The translations under genes and the position numbers were made by a program. DNA of 64,000 nucleotides from Prauserella isguenensis (GTDB lineage: Bacteria > Actinomycetota > Actinomycetes > Mycobacteriales > Pseudonocardiaceae), in contig NZ_JACHWU010000001.1 of NCBI RefSeq assembly GCF_014191605.1, positions 1,736,001 through 1,800,000 of the forward strand, read 5' to 3'. Numbering within the stretch: the stretch's first letter is position 1; every line of letters starts with the position of its first letter. The notes under the pieces were generated by a model. The model had not been told where the DNA came from. It worked only from the letters and a program-made list of their open reading frames with translations, and ran no database searches. Positions 1-9,364 of the stretch are shown piece by piece.

Positions 1-2
1 GC

Positions 3-491
3 GCGATGCAGGAACCGGGCCACGGCATGGCGTCCACGCTCGTGGGGCTGTTCGGCAGGCCGGAGCAGCTGGAAGAGGTCGTCGACGACCCGACGCTGAT
101 CCCGCGTGCGGTCGCCGAGGGCGTGCGCTGGACGTCGCCGATCTGGTCGGCCACCGCGCGGATCTCCACCAAACCGGTGACGGTGGCGGGCGTCGACCTG
201 CCCGAGGGCACGCCGGTGATGATGTCGTACGGCTCCGCCAACCACGACACGGGCCGGTACGAGGCGCCGACCACGTACGACCTGCACCGTCCGCCACTTC
301 CGCACCTCGCGTTCGGCGCCGGCAACCACGCGTGCGCAGGCATCTACTTCGCCAACCACACCATGCGCATCGCGCTGGAGGAGCTGTTCGAGGCGATCCC
401 CAACCTGGAGCGCGACACTCGCGCAGGCGTCGAGTTCTGGGGCTGGGGGTTCCGCGGACCGACCAGCCTGCACGTGACCTGGGAGGTCTGA
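3..491 (+). CDS. gcoA: GcoA-type cytochrome P450 (aromatic O-demethylase), 3' part only
   Basis: The reading frame is open at the window edge, so only the last 162 codons are present. It contains the K-helix ExxR (EGVR) and the haem-ligand loop [13 protein letters not shown], with the axial cysteine at position 110 of the visible part counted from the first Met. As I recall it, Amycolatopsis GcoA (CYP255A, guaiacol O-demethylase) matches this C-terminus almost residue for residue; aligned to it the cysteine is Cys356, and the pocket residues Ile292, Ala295, Thr296 and Phe395 are all kept. GcoA demethylates guaiacol-type lignin aromatics to catechols, releasing formaldehyde. The gene is followed one base later by its reductase gene, which supports the call. 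The N-terminal half, including the Phe75/81/169 cage, lies outside the window. Confidence 0.93.
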   Translation, partial: AMQEPGHGMASTLVGLFGRPEQLEEVVDDPTLIPRAVAEGVRWTSPIWSATARISTKPVTVAGVDLPEGTPVMMSYGSANHDTGRYEAPTTYDLHRPPLPHLAFGAGNHACAGIYFANHTMRIALEELFEAIPNLERDTRAGVEFWGWGFRGPTSLHVTWEV

Positions 492-492
492 C

Positions 493-1503
493 ATGACGTT
501 CGCGGTCACCGTCGGCGGCAACAGCGTCGAGTGCGGTGAGGACCAGGCGCTGCTGGACGCCTGCCTGCGGGCGGGGGTGTGGATGCCGAACTCGTGCAAC
601 CAGGGCACGTGCGGCACGTGCAAGCTGCACGTCGTCGCGGGCGAGGTCGACCACGGCTCGTCGCCGGTGGAAACACTGTCCGACGAGGAACGCTGCGCGG
701 GAATGGCGCTGGCCTGTCAGGCGCGGCCGCGTGGCGACGTCGAACTGCGTCCGCAGGGCACGAGCGCCGCGCGGACGGCGAACCCGTTGCGGGACATGGT
801 CGGCACGGTGCGGGAGGTCTCCGACATCGCCCGCGACACCCGGCGGATCCTGCTCGGGCTGAACGAGCCGTTGACGTTCGACGCGGGCCAGTACGTCGAA
901 CTGGTCGTGCCCGGTTCCGGCGAGCGCAGGCAGTACTCGCTGGCCAACACGGCCGACGAGGACAAGGTGCTCGAACTGCACGTCAAGCTCGTGCCCGACG
1001 GCGTGGCCACCCACGGCTGGCTGTTCGACGGTCTGGCCGAGGGCGACGAGGTGGACATCTCCGGCCCGCTGGGTGATTTCCACCTGCCTCCGGAGTCCGA
1101 GGACGACGGCGGGCCGATGGTCCTCATCGGCGGCGGCACGGGACTGGCGCCGTTGATCGGCATCGTGCGGACGGCCCTGCGCAGGCACCCGGCGCGGGAG
1201 GTCGTGCTGTACCACGGGGTTCGCGGTGAGGAGGAGCTCTACGACGGTGACCGGCTCACCGAGCTGGCCGAGCAGCACCCGAACTTCCGGTTCGTCCCGG
1301 TGCTGTCGCACGAGCCCGCCGACGGCTATCGCGAGGGCTTCCCGACCGACGCGTTCGTCGAGGACGTCTCCACGGCGCGCGGCTGGACGGGCTGGCTGTG
1401 CGGCCCGCCCGCGATGGTCGAGGCCGGGGTGAAGGCGTTCAAGCGCAGGCGCATGGCGCCCCGGAACATCCACCGGGAGAAGTTCACGCCTGCCGACGCC
1501 TGA
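493..1503 (+). CDS. gcoB: GcoB-type NADH reductase (2Fe-2S, FAD, NAD domains)
   Basis: A 336-residue three-domain electron donor. The N-terminal plant-type 2Fe-2S domain has ligands C35, C40, C43 and C75 (CNQGTCGTC ... LAC). A ferredoxin-reductase FAD domain follows with RQYSLAN near residue 140, then an NAD domain with GGGTGLAP near residue 217 and a CGPPAMV motif close to the C-terminus. Length and domain order are those of GcoB, which passes electrons from NADH to the P450 GcoA; most reductases of this build with the iron-sulphur domain first serve ring hydroxylases. The ATG lies one base after the P450 stop codon, so the two are surely one transcript. The last residues (HREKFTP) are also typical of this family. 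Confidence 0.92.
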   Translation: MTFAVTVGGNSVECGEDQALLDACLRAGVWMPNSCNQGTCGTCKLHVVAGEVDHGSSPVETLSDEERCAGMALACQARPRGDVELRPQGTSAARTANPLRDMVGTVREVSDIARDTRRILLGLNEPLTFDAGQYVELVVPGSGERRQYSLANTADEDKVLELHVKLVPDGVATHGWLFDGLAEGDEVDISGPLGDFHLPPESEDDGGPMVLIGGGTGLAPLIGIVRTALRRHPAREVVLYHGVRGEEELYDGDRLTELAEQHPNFRFVPVLSHEPADGYREGFPTDAFVEDVSTARGWTGWLCGPPAMVEAGVKAFKRRRMAPRNIHREKFTPADA

Positions 1504-1574
1504 ACGGGCGGACATGTGACAGGCCGCCTTCGGGCGGCGGTGCCGGCGCTCGCGGCCCGAGCGCGAGCGTCCGG

Positions 1575-1609
1575 GTGTGCCGGCGGGTCCACGTGGCCCG
1601 CCGGCACAC
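1575..1609. terminator. Inverted repeat, probable terminator
   Basis: A 13-base perfect stem (1575-1587 with 1597-1609) encloses a 9-base loop that is itself almost self-complementary (CCACGTGG). It has no T tract, as is common in high-GC actinobacteria. It lies 70 bases after gcoB and can serve that operon. Confidence 0.6.
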
Positions 1610-1690
1610 TCCGGTGAACGACGACTGCGATGGCCAGTTCGGTCCGACCAGCAGGCCGACGACGGCCGCCGTGACGATCGCGACGGCACG

Positions 1691-1801
1691 GTGACCGCGG
1701 TGCTGTGGGGCGCGCTGCACGGCCTCGGCATGGTGGAACGCGCAGGCCGGTTGCGCGCGCAGCACCGCGACGAGTGCGTCGCCGAGCTCGCCTGCCCGTG
1801 A
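1691..1801 (+). pseudogene. Possible C-terminal remnant of a TetR-type regulator
   Basis: From a GTG at 1691 the frame reads VTAVLWGALHGLGMVERAG and goes on to a stop at 1801. The LW.ALHGL...ER.GR pattern is common in the ligand domain of TetR-family proteins. There is no HTH upstream in any frame, so if this is real it is only the 3' end of a lost gene. Alternatively the similarity is chance; the stretch is only 36 codons. Confidence 0.3.
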
Positions 1802-1817
1802 CGGCCCGCGCCCGGTG

Positions 1818-2510
1818 TCAGTACATCGCGAGCCAGATGGCGATGTAGTGGCAGATCGCGGCCAGCACGGTGCAGAGGTGGAAGAACTCGTGATAGCCGA
1901 ACGTCTTCGGCCAGTAGTTCGGCCAGTGCGTCGCGTAGAAGACCGAACCGAGGGTGTACAGCGCGCCCCCGACGAGCAGCAGTACCAGCGCGGCGGCGCC
2001 GCCGTCGGTGGCGAGCTCGGGCAGCACGAACACGGCCACCCAGCCGAGCGCCACGTAGATCGGCACCCCGAGCCAGCGCGGCGCCGCAGGCCACAGCATC
2101 TTCAGTGCCACGCCCGCGATCGCGCCCGTCCACACCACGGTGAGCACGATGTAGCCCGTGGGCTGCGACATCGCCAGCAGCGTGAACGGCGTGTACGTCC
2201 CGGCGATGAACAGGAAGATCATCGAGTGGTCGGCGCGCTTCATCCACTGGTACGCGCGGGGGCTCCAGATGTGCCGGTGATACAGCGCGCTGACACCGAA
2301 CAGGCCGAGGACCGTGGCACCGTAGATCGACGTCGCCAGCGCGGCCAGGCCCGACACCGTCGCCGCGGCCAGAGCGATGAGGGTGGCACCGGCGGCCACG
2401 GCGCCGAAGAAACTCCAGAAATGCAGATGGCCGCGCAGTCGTGGCCGGTCGTGGACGGACTTCTCCGGACGCTCGTCCTGTCCCAGGCGCTCGTCGCTCA
2501 CAGTGCTCAC
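1818..2510 (-). CDS. Hemolysin III / PAQR-family membrane protein
   Basis: A 230-residue protein with about seven hydrophobic segments and the family's histidine pattern: FHLWSFFG-type HLHFWSFFG near residue 29, ALYHRHIWSP near 77, and EFFHLCTVLAAICHYIAIW at the C-terminus. These conserved His/Asp residues form the metal site of the PAQR fold. Mycobacteria carry a relative (Rv1085c) next to the same isoprenyl synthase gene, as here. Despite the name, haemolytic activity is not shown for most members; a membrane hydrolase or lipid role is more likely. GTG 2510 is chosen because a TAACCT box (2522-2517) sits six bases upstream, which fits a leaderless start. The gene is divergent from uppS. Confidence 0.88.
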   Translation of the reverse strand: MSTVSDERLGQDERPEKSVHDRPRLRGHLHFWSFFGAVAAGATLIALAAATVSGLAALATSIYGATVLGLFGVSALYHRHIWSPRAYQWMKRADHSMIFLFIAGTYTPFTLLAMSQPTGYIVLTVVWTGAIAGVALKMLWPAAPRWLGVPIYVALGWVAVFVLPELATDGGAAALVLLLVGGALYTLGSVFYATHWPNYWPKTFGYHEFFHLCTVLAAICHYIAIWLAMY

Positions 2511-2626
2511 ACCACCAGGTTACGAGGCCGTAGGTGCCGGGTGCACCCGTGAGGTGTGCACGTCACGTCCGGAAGTGACGACGAGCTCGCACCACGCCCA
2601 CACCGGCAGGCGTACGCTGCTTGGAC

Positions 2627-3406
2627 GTGAGTCTTCGGTCGTTCGCCTCCAAGGTCGTGTACCGCCTGTACTCGTGGCGGTTGCAGCAGCAGTCCGGGGG
2701 AAGGCACCCCCAGCACATCGGGATCATCCTCGACGGCAACCGCAGGTGGGCCAGAGAAGCGGGCTTCACGGACGTCAACGGCGGCCACCGCGTGGGTGCG
2801 AAGCGGATCGCCGACTTCCTCGGCTGGTGCCGTGAGGCGAATGTAGAGGTCGTGACACTGTTCCTGCTCTCCACCGACAACGTGCGCAATCGTGCGAACG
2901 AGGAGGTGCAGGCGCTGCTGCAGATCATCCCGGACGTCGTCGACGAGCTGGCCGCGCCGGGGAACCCCTGGCAGCTGTCGATCGTCGGGGCGCAGGACCT
3001 GCTGCCCGCCGACGTCGCGACCCGGCTCACCGCCGCGGCGCAGCGCACCGACGGCCGCAAGGGCATGGTCGTCAACGTCGCGGTCGGTTACGGCGGCAGG
3101 CAGGAGATCGCCCACGCGGTGCGCAAGCTGCTCCGGCAGCACGCCGACGAAGGTACGTCCATCCGGGAACTGGCCAAGATTCTCGATGTCGACCATATCT
3201 CCGAACATTTGTATACTTCGGGGCAGCCGGACCCGGACCTCATCATTCGGACGTCCGGAGAACAGCGCTTGTCCGGTTTTCTGCTGTGGCAATCGGCGCA
3301 CTCCGAATTCTGGTTTACCGAGGCTTACTGGCCGGCTTTTCGCCGGGTCGACTTTCTGCGCGCGCTGCGTGACTACGCGGTGCGGAATCGGCGGTACGGC
3401 GGGTGA
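2627..3406 (+). CDS. uppS: Short-chain Z-isoprenyl diphosphate synthase
   Basis: A 259-residue cis-prenyltransferase. The diphosphate-binding motif HIGIILDGNRRWA lies near residue 30, LLSTDN near 84, and the C-terminal signature DLIIRTSGEQRLSGFLLWQS near 205-225. The best family match from memory is mycobacterial Rv1086, the Z,E-farnesyl diphosphate synthase that makes the C15 primer for decaprenyl phosphate, so the product may be shorter than undecaprenyl; the symbol is the family one. The cytosolic product feeds cell-wall lipid carriers. I place the start at GTG 2627 rather than TTG 2621: a TACGCT box at 2613-2618 lies eight bases before it and there is no ribosome binding site, which suggests a leaderless message. 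Confidence 0.92.
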   Translation: MSLRSFASKVVYRLYSWRLQQQSGGRHPQHIGIILDGNRRWAREAGFTDVNGGHRVGAKRIADFLGWCREANVEVVTLFLLSTDNVRNRANEEVQALLQIIPDVVDELAAPGNPWQLSIVGAQDLLPADVATRLTAAAQRTDGRKGMVVNVAVGYGGRQEIAHAVRKLLRQHADEGTSIRELAKILDVDHISEHLYTSGQPDPDLIIRTSGEQRLSGFLLWQSAHSEFWFTEAYWPAFRRVDFLRALRDYAVRNRRYGG

Positions 3407-3463
3407 GCCCTCCGCGTCTCCCCGGCGACGTCGTCTCGGTGTGAAGGGTGCCCGGTATAGGTA

Positions 3464-3493
3464 TTGACCTGCGGATACGGTGGGTGCTATACG
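3464..3493 (+). promoter_or_regulatory. Housekeeping-type promoter
   Basis: TTGACC at 3464-3469 and TATACG at 3488-3493, separated by 18 bases. This is unusually close to consensus for this genome and is the best -35/-10 pair I found in the window. No long ORF starts just after it; it should give an untranslated transcript or a long phoH2 leader. Confidence 0.6.
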
Positions 3494-3499
3494 CTTGTC

Positions 3500-3565
3500 G
3501 ATCACCGGCTCGGGGTATGGATCTTGCCCGTAGCAGGCGTTTCCTGGTATAGCAGCCCCGTTTTT
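3500..3565 (+). ncRNA. Candidate small RNA or attenuator
   Basis: Between the promoter at 3464-3493 and a T5 run at 3561-3565 there are about 65 bases that can fold: CGGGGTAT (3511-3518) can pair with ATA plus CCCCG (3549-3560, with a bulge) around an inner CAGG/CCTG hairpin. CCCCG followed by TTTTT looks like an intrinsic terminator, which is rare in this GC-rich sequence. I know no RNA family it matches. Confidence 0.3.
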
Positions 3566-3743
3566 GTGGCGTGTGGAAACCTTTGGTCTTTCCCGGTGAC
3601 GAAAACGGTTCCGGCGCTGGGTTCAGTGACTTTCGGTGGCGGCCGCAGGGTGTTCGTGTCCCGTGTCCGGCGGCGACATGACAAATCGGTGAATCACCTG
3701 GCTGGATGCCTGCGTTTATCGATCCTCGGCGGTAGTTTCGCGG

Positions 3744-3959
3744 GTGACGGACCACGAACCGATGTGGTTCGTCGCGGGAGGCCCTGGTCGTGGCAGTGAC
3801 ACAGCGAACGGCGAAGCCGTTCAAGCACACGAGGGGGCCGGCACCGGGCCCTCGTGGCCGTGTGACCTGATGTCGTCAGGTCAGCGACCAGCCAGGGCAG
3901 TGCCCGGCCCAGCGAGTGCGGGCGTGGTGCCAACGCCCCTGAGGGAGATGCCGTCGTGA
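3744..3959 (+). CDS. Small ORF overlapping phoH2; possible PhoAT-type antitoxin
   Basis: A 71-codon ORF from GTG 3744 to a TGA that shares the four bases GTGA with the phoH2 start. A TAGTTT box (3733-3738) lies five bases before the GTG, the spacing seen at other leaderless genes here. Mycobacterial phoH2 is reported to be preceded by a small antitoxin-like gene, phoAT, so the position fits. Against it: the third codon positions are much less GC-rich than in the neighbouring genes, the protein (rich in Gly, Pro and Ala) resembles nothing I know, and the DNA folds into several perfect hairpins. It may be a structured leader instead. Confidence 0.35.
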   Translation: MTDHEPMWFVAGGPGRGSDTANGEAVQAHEGAGTGPSWPCDLMSSGQRPARAVPGPASAGVVPTPLREMPS

Positions 3960-5350
3960 CTGCGCAGCGTTCGCCCCAAGATGCCTCCGGCCCCGTTACC
4001 ACCGGCGCCTCGGGCTTCGATCCCGACGCCGCAGGATCCCCGGGCGAGCCCCGGACTTTCGTGCTCGACACCTCGGTGCTGCTGTCCGACCCGTGGGCGA
4101 TGACGAGGTTCGCCGAGCACCCGGTGGTTCTGCCGATCGTGGTGATCAACGAACTCGAAGGGAAGCGCCACCACCCCGAGCTGGGCTGGTTCGCGAGGGA
4201 GGCCCTCCGGCTGCTCGACGACCTGCGACGCAAGCACGGCAGACTCGACGCCCCCGTGCCGATCGGTGAGGACGGCGGCACCCTGCACGTCGAGCTGAAC
4301 CACTCCGACCCCACGGTGCTGCCGCCGGGGTTCCGCACCGAGGCCAACGACCACCGCATCCTCGCGTGTTCGCTGAACCTGTCGAAGGAGCGTGCCGGTG
4401 GTGTCACCCTGATCACCAAGGACATCCCCCTGCGGGTCAAGGCCGGTTCGGTGGGCCTGGACGCCGACGAGTACCGCGCCGAGGAGGTCACGCCGTCCGG
4501 CTGGACGGGCACCGCCGACCTCGACGTGCCGCAGGAGGCCCTCGACCAGATGTTCTCGAAGGGCTCGGCCGAACTCGCCGACTTCGGCGTGCCCGACGCG
4601 GCCGAACTGCCCTGCCACACCGGGCTGCGCCTCCTGGCGGGCACGTCCAGTGCGCTCGGCAGGGTCACGCAGGACAAGCAGGTCAAGCTCGTGCGCGGTG
4701 ACCGCGAGGCATTCGGGTTGCACGGCCGGTCGGCCGAACAGCGGATCGCACTCGACCTGCTGCTCGACCCGGACGTCGGCATCGTGTCGCTCGGCGGCCG
4801 CGCCGGCACCGGTAAGTCGGCGCTCGCGCTGTGCGCGGGGCTCGAGGCCGTGCTGGAACGCGGGATGCACCGCAAGGTCGTCGTCTTCCGGCCGGTGTAC
4901 GCGGTCGGCGGCCAGGACCTCGGCTACCTGCCGGGTTCCGAGAACGAGAAGATGCAGCCCTGGGCTCAGGCGGTGTTCGACACGCTCGGCGCGCTGGTCA
5001 GCCAGGAGGTCGTGGACGAGGTGCTCGACCGCGGCATGCTCGAGGTGCTGCCGTTGACCCACATCCGCGGGCGGTCGCTGCACGACTCGTACGTGATCGT
5101 CGACGAGGCACAGTCGCTCGAGCGGAACGTGCTGCTCACGGTGCTGTCGCGGCTGGGGTCGGCGTCGCGAGTGGTGCTCACGCACGACGTCGCGCAGCGC
5201 GACAACCTGCGGGTCGGCAGGCACGACGGCGTCTCGGCGGTGATCGAGAAGCTGAAGGGCCACCCGCTGTTCGCGCACGTCACGATGACTCGCTCGGAGC
5301 GTTCACCCATCGCCGCGCTGGTCACCGAGATGCTCGAATACCACGGCTGA
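3956..5350 (+). CDS. phoH2: PhoH2: PIN-domain ribonuclease fused to PhoH ATPase
   Basis: A 464-residue fusion. Residues about 25-165 are a PIN nuclease domain ([12 protein letters not shown] near 37, VVINELE near 62, and further acidic residues such as ANDHR). Residues about 245-460 are the PhoH ATPase with Walker A GRAGTGKS (Lys near 287) and Walker [10 protein letters not shown] near 380. In mycobacteria PhoH2 is an ATP-dependent RNA unwinding and cleaving enzyme that behaves as the toxin half of a toxin-antitoxin pair. The start is GTG 3956 with the ribosome binding site GAGGGAG (3941-3947); the stop of the small upstream ORF overlaps it as GTGA, so the two may be translationally coupled. 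Confidence 0.92.
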   Translation: MTAQRSPQDASGPVTTGASGFDPDAAGSPGEPRTFVLDTSVLLSDPWAMTRFAEHPVVLPIVVINELEGKRHHPELGWFAREALRLLDDLRRKHGRLDAPVPIGEDGGTLHVELNHSDPTVLPPGFRTEANDHRILACSLNLSKERAGGVTLITKDIPLRVKAGSVGLDADEYRAEEVTPSGWTGTADLDVPQEALDQMFSKGSAELADFGVPDAAELPCHTGLRLLAGTSSALGRVTQDKQVKLVRGDREAFGLHGRSAEQRIALDLLLDPDVGIVSLGGRAGTGKSALALCAGLEAVLERGMHRKVVVFRPVYAVGGQDLGYLPGSENEKMQPWAQAVFDTLGALVSQEVVDEVLDRGMLEVLPLTHIRGRSLHDSYVIVDEAQSLERNVLLTVLSRLGSASRVVLTHDVAQRDNLRVGRHDGVSAVIEKLKGHPLFAHVTMTRSERSPIAALVTEMLEYHG

Positions 5351-5370
5351 CCGACGCCGCCCGTTGTCCC

Positions 5371-5404
5371 GCCCCCAAGGTGCCGCCAAGGGCACCTTGG
5401 GGGC
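5371..5404. terminator. Bidirectional terminator phoH2 / guaB1
   Basis: A perfect 14-base stem (5371-5384 with 5391-5404) with a six-base loop lies between two convergent stop codons 62 bases apart. It can stop transcription from both sides. Confidence 0.85.
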
Positions 5405-5412
5405 GCTTCACG

Positions 5413-6867
<1,455 letters not shown>

Positions 6868-6908
6868 TCAGCGTACTGGACGCGAGGGCGGAAAGCGGGT
6901 GCGAGCCG

Positions 6909-7934
6909 TCACGTGTCCGCGCCGGCTGGGGCGGCCATGCCGGTGAGCCTGCGGGCGAGGCGGGCGGCGGCGTCGCGCAGCTCGGGCGGTTCGAGAATCT
7001 CGCACTCGAACGGCAGGCGGGCGATGTGCAGGGCGATCCAGTCGAGGTCGTCGCCGCCCGAGACGAGCAGGCAGCGCTCATCGGCCCCAGGCTGCTCATC
7101 GACCCCGGACTGCTCCCCGGCCCGGGGCTGCTCACCGGTCTCCGGTTCGATCCGAGCGGCCTGCGGCGGTACGTGCTCGGCGACTCGGTCTGCACTCGCG
7201 TGGACGCGCACTCGCGCGGTGTGGCGGTACGGCGAGGCGGTCACCGACTCCTGCACGTAGGCGACCGGGTCCGGGTGTTCGCGCGGGTGGAACCGCCAGG
7301 TCGTCGCCGTCACGTCGGTCATGCGGTCGAGGCGGAACGTACGCCAGTCCTCACGGTCGACGTCCCACGCCATGAGGTACCAGCGACGGCTCGTGGCGAC
7401 CATGCGCACGGGTTCGACCGTGCGGGTGCGGACGTCGCCGCCCAGCGTCGTGTACCCGAATCGGGCACGCACGGTGTCGCGGCACGCCCTGGCCAGGGTC
7501 AGCAGAGTGTCCGGATCGACCTCGGCGCCCGGGGCGACGAGCGTGTCCGTGGCGCTGTGCACCGCGCGGACCTCGCCGCGCAACCGGGGAGGCATCACCT
7601 GGTCGAGCTTGGCCAGGACCCGCAGCGCCGCCTCGCCCGTGCCGGCGACCGTGCCGCCGGAGGCGATTCGCAGCGACACGGCCGTCGCGATCGCCTCGGC
7701 GTCGTCGAGCAGCAGCGGCGGCAGGCGGGTGCCCGCGCCGAGCTGGTATCCGCCGCCGACCCCCGCTGTCGCCTGCACCGGATAGCCGAGCGCCCGCAGC
7801 CGCTCGACGTCGCGGCGCACCGACCGGTTCGTCACGTCGAGCTCCGCGGCCAGTTCGCTCGCAGTCCAGACGGGCCTGCGCTGCAGCAGCTCCAGCAGTC
7901 GCAGCACCCGCTCGGTGGTCCCCTCGACGGTCAT
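6909..7934 (-). CDS. WYL-domain transcriptional regulator
   Basis: A 341-residue one-component regulator of the DeoR/YafY type. The N-terminal winged HTH includes SELAAELDVTNRSVRRDVERL (about 25-45) and is followed by GGYQLG, typical of the family. A WYL sensor domain follows with RRWYLMAWD near 190. Near residues 265-290 there is a charged, repetitive insert (GEQ/DEQ repeats) before the WYL C-terminal extension. WYL domains bind ligands or single-stranded DNA. The start chosen is ATG 7934; a longer frame upstream is only a shadow of the divergent gene. It is divergent from a DinB gene with 61 bases between, and is the obvious regulator of it. Confidence 0.9.
   Translation of the reverse strand: MTVEGTTERVLRLLELLQRRPVWTASELAAELDVTNRSVRRDVERLRALGYPVQATAGVGGGYQLGAGTRLPPLLLDDAEAIATAVSLRIASGGTVAGTGEAALRVLAKLDQVMPPRLRGEVRAVHSATDTLVAPGAEVDPDTLLTLARACRDTVRARFGYTTLGGDVRTRTVEPVRMVATSRRWYLMAWDVDREDWRTFRLDRMTDVTATTWRFHPREHPDPVAYVQESVTASPYRHTARVRVHASADRVAEHVPPQAARIEPETGEQPRAGEQSGVDEQPGADERCLLVSGGDDLDWIALHIARLPFECEILEPPELRDAAARLARRLTGMAAPAGADT
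7075..7140. repeat. Degenerate in-frame repeat in the WYL regulator gene
   Basis: Four imperfect copies of a unit containing CTGCTC and CGG/CCC runs, each 15-18 bases, encode the GEQPRAGEQSGVDEQPGADE insert. Slippage or unequal recombination probably made it; it adds a flexible acidic linker. Confidence 0.6.
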
Positions 7935-7995
7935 GTCCGAATCCTGGCACACATCGCGGACCGCACCTGTCCGCATTTGGCGCGAGACTGGGTCC

Positions 7996-8598
7996 ATGAC
8001 CGAATCGACGTTTCTGACCGACTCCACGGCCCGCGACACGGACGGCACGTGGAACGCGGTGCTGCGGGACCAGCTCACGTGGCACTGGGACAACCAGGTC
8101 CGGCCGCGCCTCGACGGGCTCACCGACGACGAGTACTTCTGGGAACCCGCACCGGGCGCGTGGAACGTCCGGCCGCGGGGCACGAGCACGGCGCCCATCC
8201 AAGGCGGATCCGGCGCGATGACCATCGAATTCGCCGCCCCGCCGCCCGACCCGGAACCGGTGACGACGATCGCCTGGCGGCTCGGGCACGTGATCGTGGG
8301 CGTGCTCGCCATGCGCAACGCCGCGCACTTCGGACGCGCCGCCACCGACTACGTCTCCTTCGAGTACGCCGAGACGGCCGATCAGGCGCTAGCCCAGCTC
8401 GACGCCGAGTACGCGACGTGGCTCGCCGGAGTCGAGGCGCTGGGCGAGGAGGGCCTCGCGCAGCCGTGCGGGCCTGCGGAGGGGCCGTTCGCCGACAGCT
8501 CGATGGCCAGGCTCGTCCTCCACATCCACCGCGAACTCATCCACCACCTCGCCGAGGTCGCGCTCTTGCGGGACCTCTACCTGCACACGGAGCGCTGA
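7996..8598 (+). CDS. DinB-family protein
   Basis: A 200-residue DinB/YfiT-like four-helix protein. WHWDNQVRPRLDGLTDDEYFWEP near residue 28 is the usual start of the domain. Conserved metal-site histidines are suggested by WRLGHVIVGV near 96 and HIHRELIHHLAEVALLRDLY near 177-196. Such proteins are metal-dependent thiol transferases, some using mycothiol, in detoxification. The ATG lies 61 bases from the divergent WYL regulator and two bases before the next gene, so it is the head of a two-gene operon. The substrate is unknown. Confidence 0.88.
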   Translation: MTESTFLTDSTARDTDGTWNAVLRDQLTWHWDNQVRPRLDGLTDDEYFWEPAPGAWNVRPRGTSTAPIQGGSGAMTIEFAAPPPDPEPVTTIAWRLGHVIVGVLAMRNAAHFGRAATDYVSFEYAETADQALAQLDAEYATWLAGVEALGEEGLAQPCGPAEGPFADSSMARLVLHIHRELIHHLAEVALLRDLYLHTER

Positions 8599-8600
8599 CC

Positions 8601-9038
8601 ATGGCACGGCACCTGCAGATCACGATCGACGCGGCCGACCCGGAAACCCTCGGCACGTTCTGGGCCGACGTGCTCGACTACCGGCAGATGGACCCACCCG
8701 GCGGGCACGCGACCTGGGACGAGGCGCTCGCCGCGATGGGGGTACCGGAGGAGCGGTGGAACGACGCGAACGCGATCGTCGACCCCGACGGCGAGGGTCC
8801 GCGGATCTTCCTCCAACGAGTGCCGGAGGCGAAGGCGGGTAAGAACCGGCTGCACATCGACGTACGCGCCGCGCCGGGACTCGAAGGGGAACCACGGATG
8901 GCCGCGCTGGAAGAGGAAGCGGAGCGGCTGGTCGCGCTGGGAGCGAAGCGGCTCGAACGGTTCGAGCCGGCTCCACCGCTCGGTGCCGGGTGGATCGTGA
9001 TGGCCGATCCCGAGGGTAACGAGTTCTGTTTGGACTGA
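8601..9038 (+). CDS. VOC (glyoxalase/bleomycin resistance) family protein
   Basis: A 145-residue single VOC domain, starting with HLQITIDAADPETLGTFWADVLDY and ending with WIVMADPEGNEFCLD, the usual second betaalphabeta module. The paired metal ligands of this fold would be contributed by H4 or a neighbour and by the C-terminal Glu. It begins two bases after the DinB stop. DinB plus VOC under one WYL regulator suggests a small detoxification or stress operon; the substrate cannot be told from sequence. Confidence 0.85.
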   Translation: MARHLQITIDAADPETLGTFWADVLDYRQMDPPGGHATWDEALAAMGVPEERWNDANAIVDPDGEGPRIFLQRVPEAKAGKNRLHIDVRAAPGLEGEPRMAALEEEAERLVALGAKRLERFEPAPPLGAGWIVMADPEGNEFCLD

Positions 9039-9364
9039 CGGGCCACGGCCGGCGATCCGGTCCCGAGACCGAACGGGCCCGCTCGTCGCCGGCGTGGCCC
9101 CCGTGTCCCCGCAGTCCAGCTGTCTGGCTGGAACCACGAGGCCGTACTGACCGGAACGGTCTGCCTCGTCGGGGCGGCCGTCGTGCTCGCCCTGTCCCGG
9201 AGCGCGTCGGCGCGAACCCCGGGATGAGACCGGCGGGCTTCAGGGCTGTCCCCCGGTCGCTTGCTCGCCCGGGCTCGCGCTGTGGCTGGCCTCGGCGGGT
9301 CTCGTGCGTTAGGAAGGGGCATACGCACGCGCCGGGACGGGGCGGCGCGACCGAGGGAGGTCTT
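9039..9364 (+). other. Gap with a degenerate coding tail
   Basis: About 325 bases between the VOC gene and the acetamidase gene. The only feature I can support is a transporter-like C-terminal tail at 9120-9227 and the ribosome binding site GAGGGAGG (9353-9360) of the next gene. Confidence 0.5.
9120..9227 (+). pseudogene. Possible C-terminal remnant of a membrane transporter
   Basis: The frame reads LSGWNHEAVLTGTVCLVG then AAVVLALSRSASART to a stop at 9225-9227. A final hydrophobic helix followed by SRSASAR looks like the last membrane segment of an MFS-type carrier. Nothing upstream in frame continues it. Call by pattern only. Confidence 0.35.

Larger units (their letters stand above)
1504..1817. 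other. Convergent intergenic gap
   Basis: About 310 bases between gcoB and the hemolysin III gene, which face each other. It holds a strong inverted repeat (1575-1609) and a coding-like tail (1691-1801); both are listed separately. I see no other gene. Confidence 0.6.
3407..3955. other. Long gap before phoH2 with promoter, hairpins and a small ORF
   Basis: About 550 bases, poorer in GC than the flanking genes. It contains a good promoter (3464-3493), a possible short transcript ending in a T run at 3561-3565, and a 71-codon ORF at 3744-3959 that overlaps the phoH2 start. At least three perfect small hairpins lie inside that ORF (3754-3772, 3806-3822, 3866-3880). Confidence 0.6.

Noticed and set aside
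3464-3799. 111-codon plus-strand ORF in the phoH2 leader
   Set aside because: It would begin inside the -35 box of the best promoter in the window, and its codon use is not protein-like.
3500-3950. c-di-AMP (ydaO) riboswitch upstream of phoH2
   Set aside because: I could not find the conserved core elements of that riboswitch in the leader, only simple hairpins.
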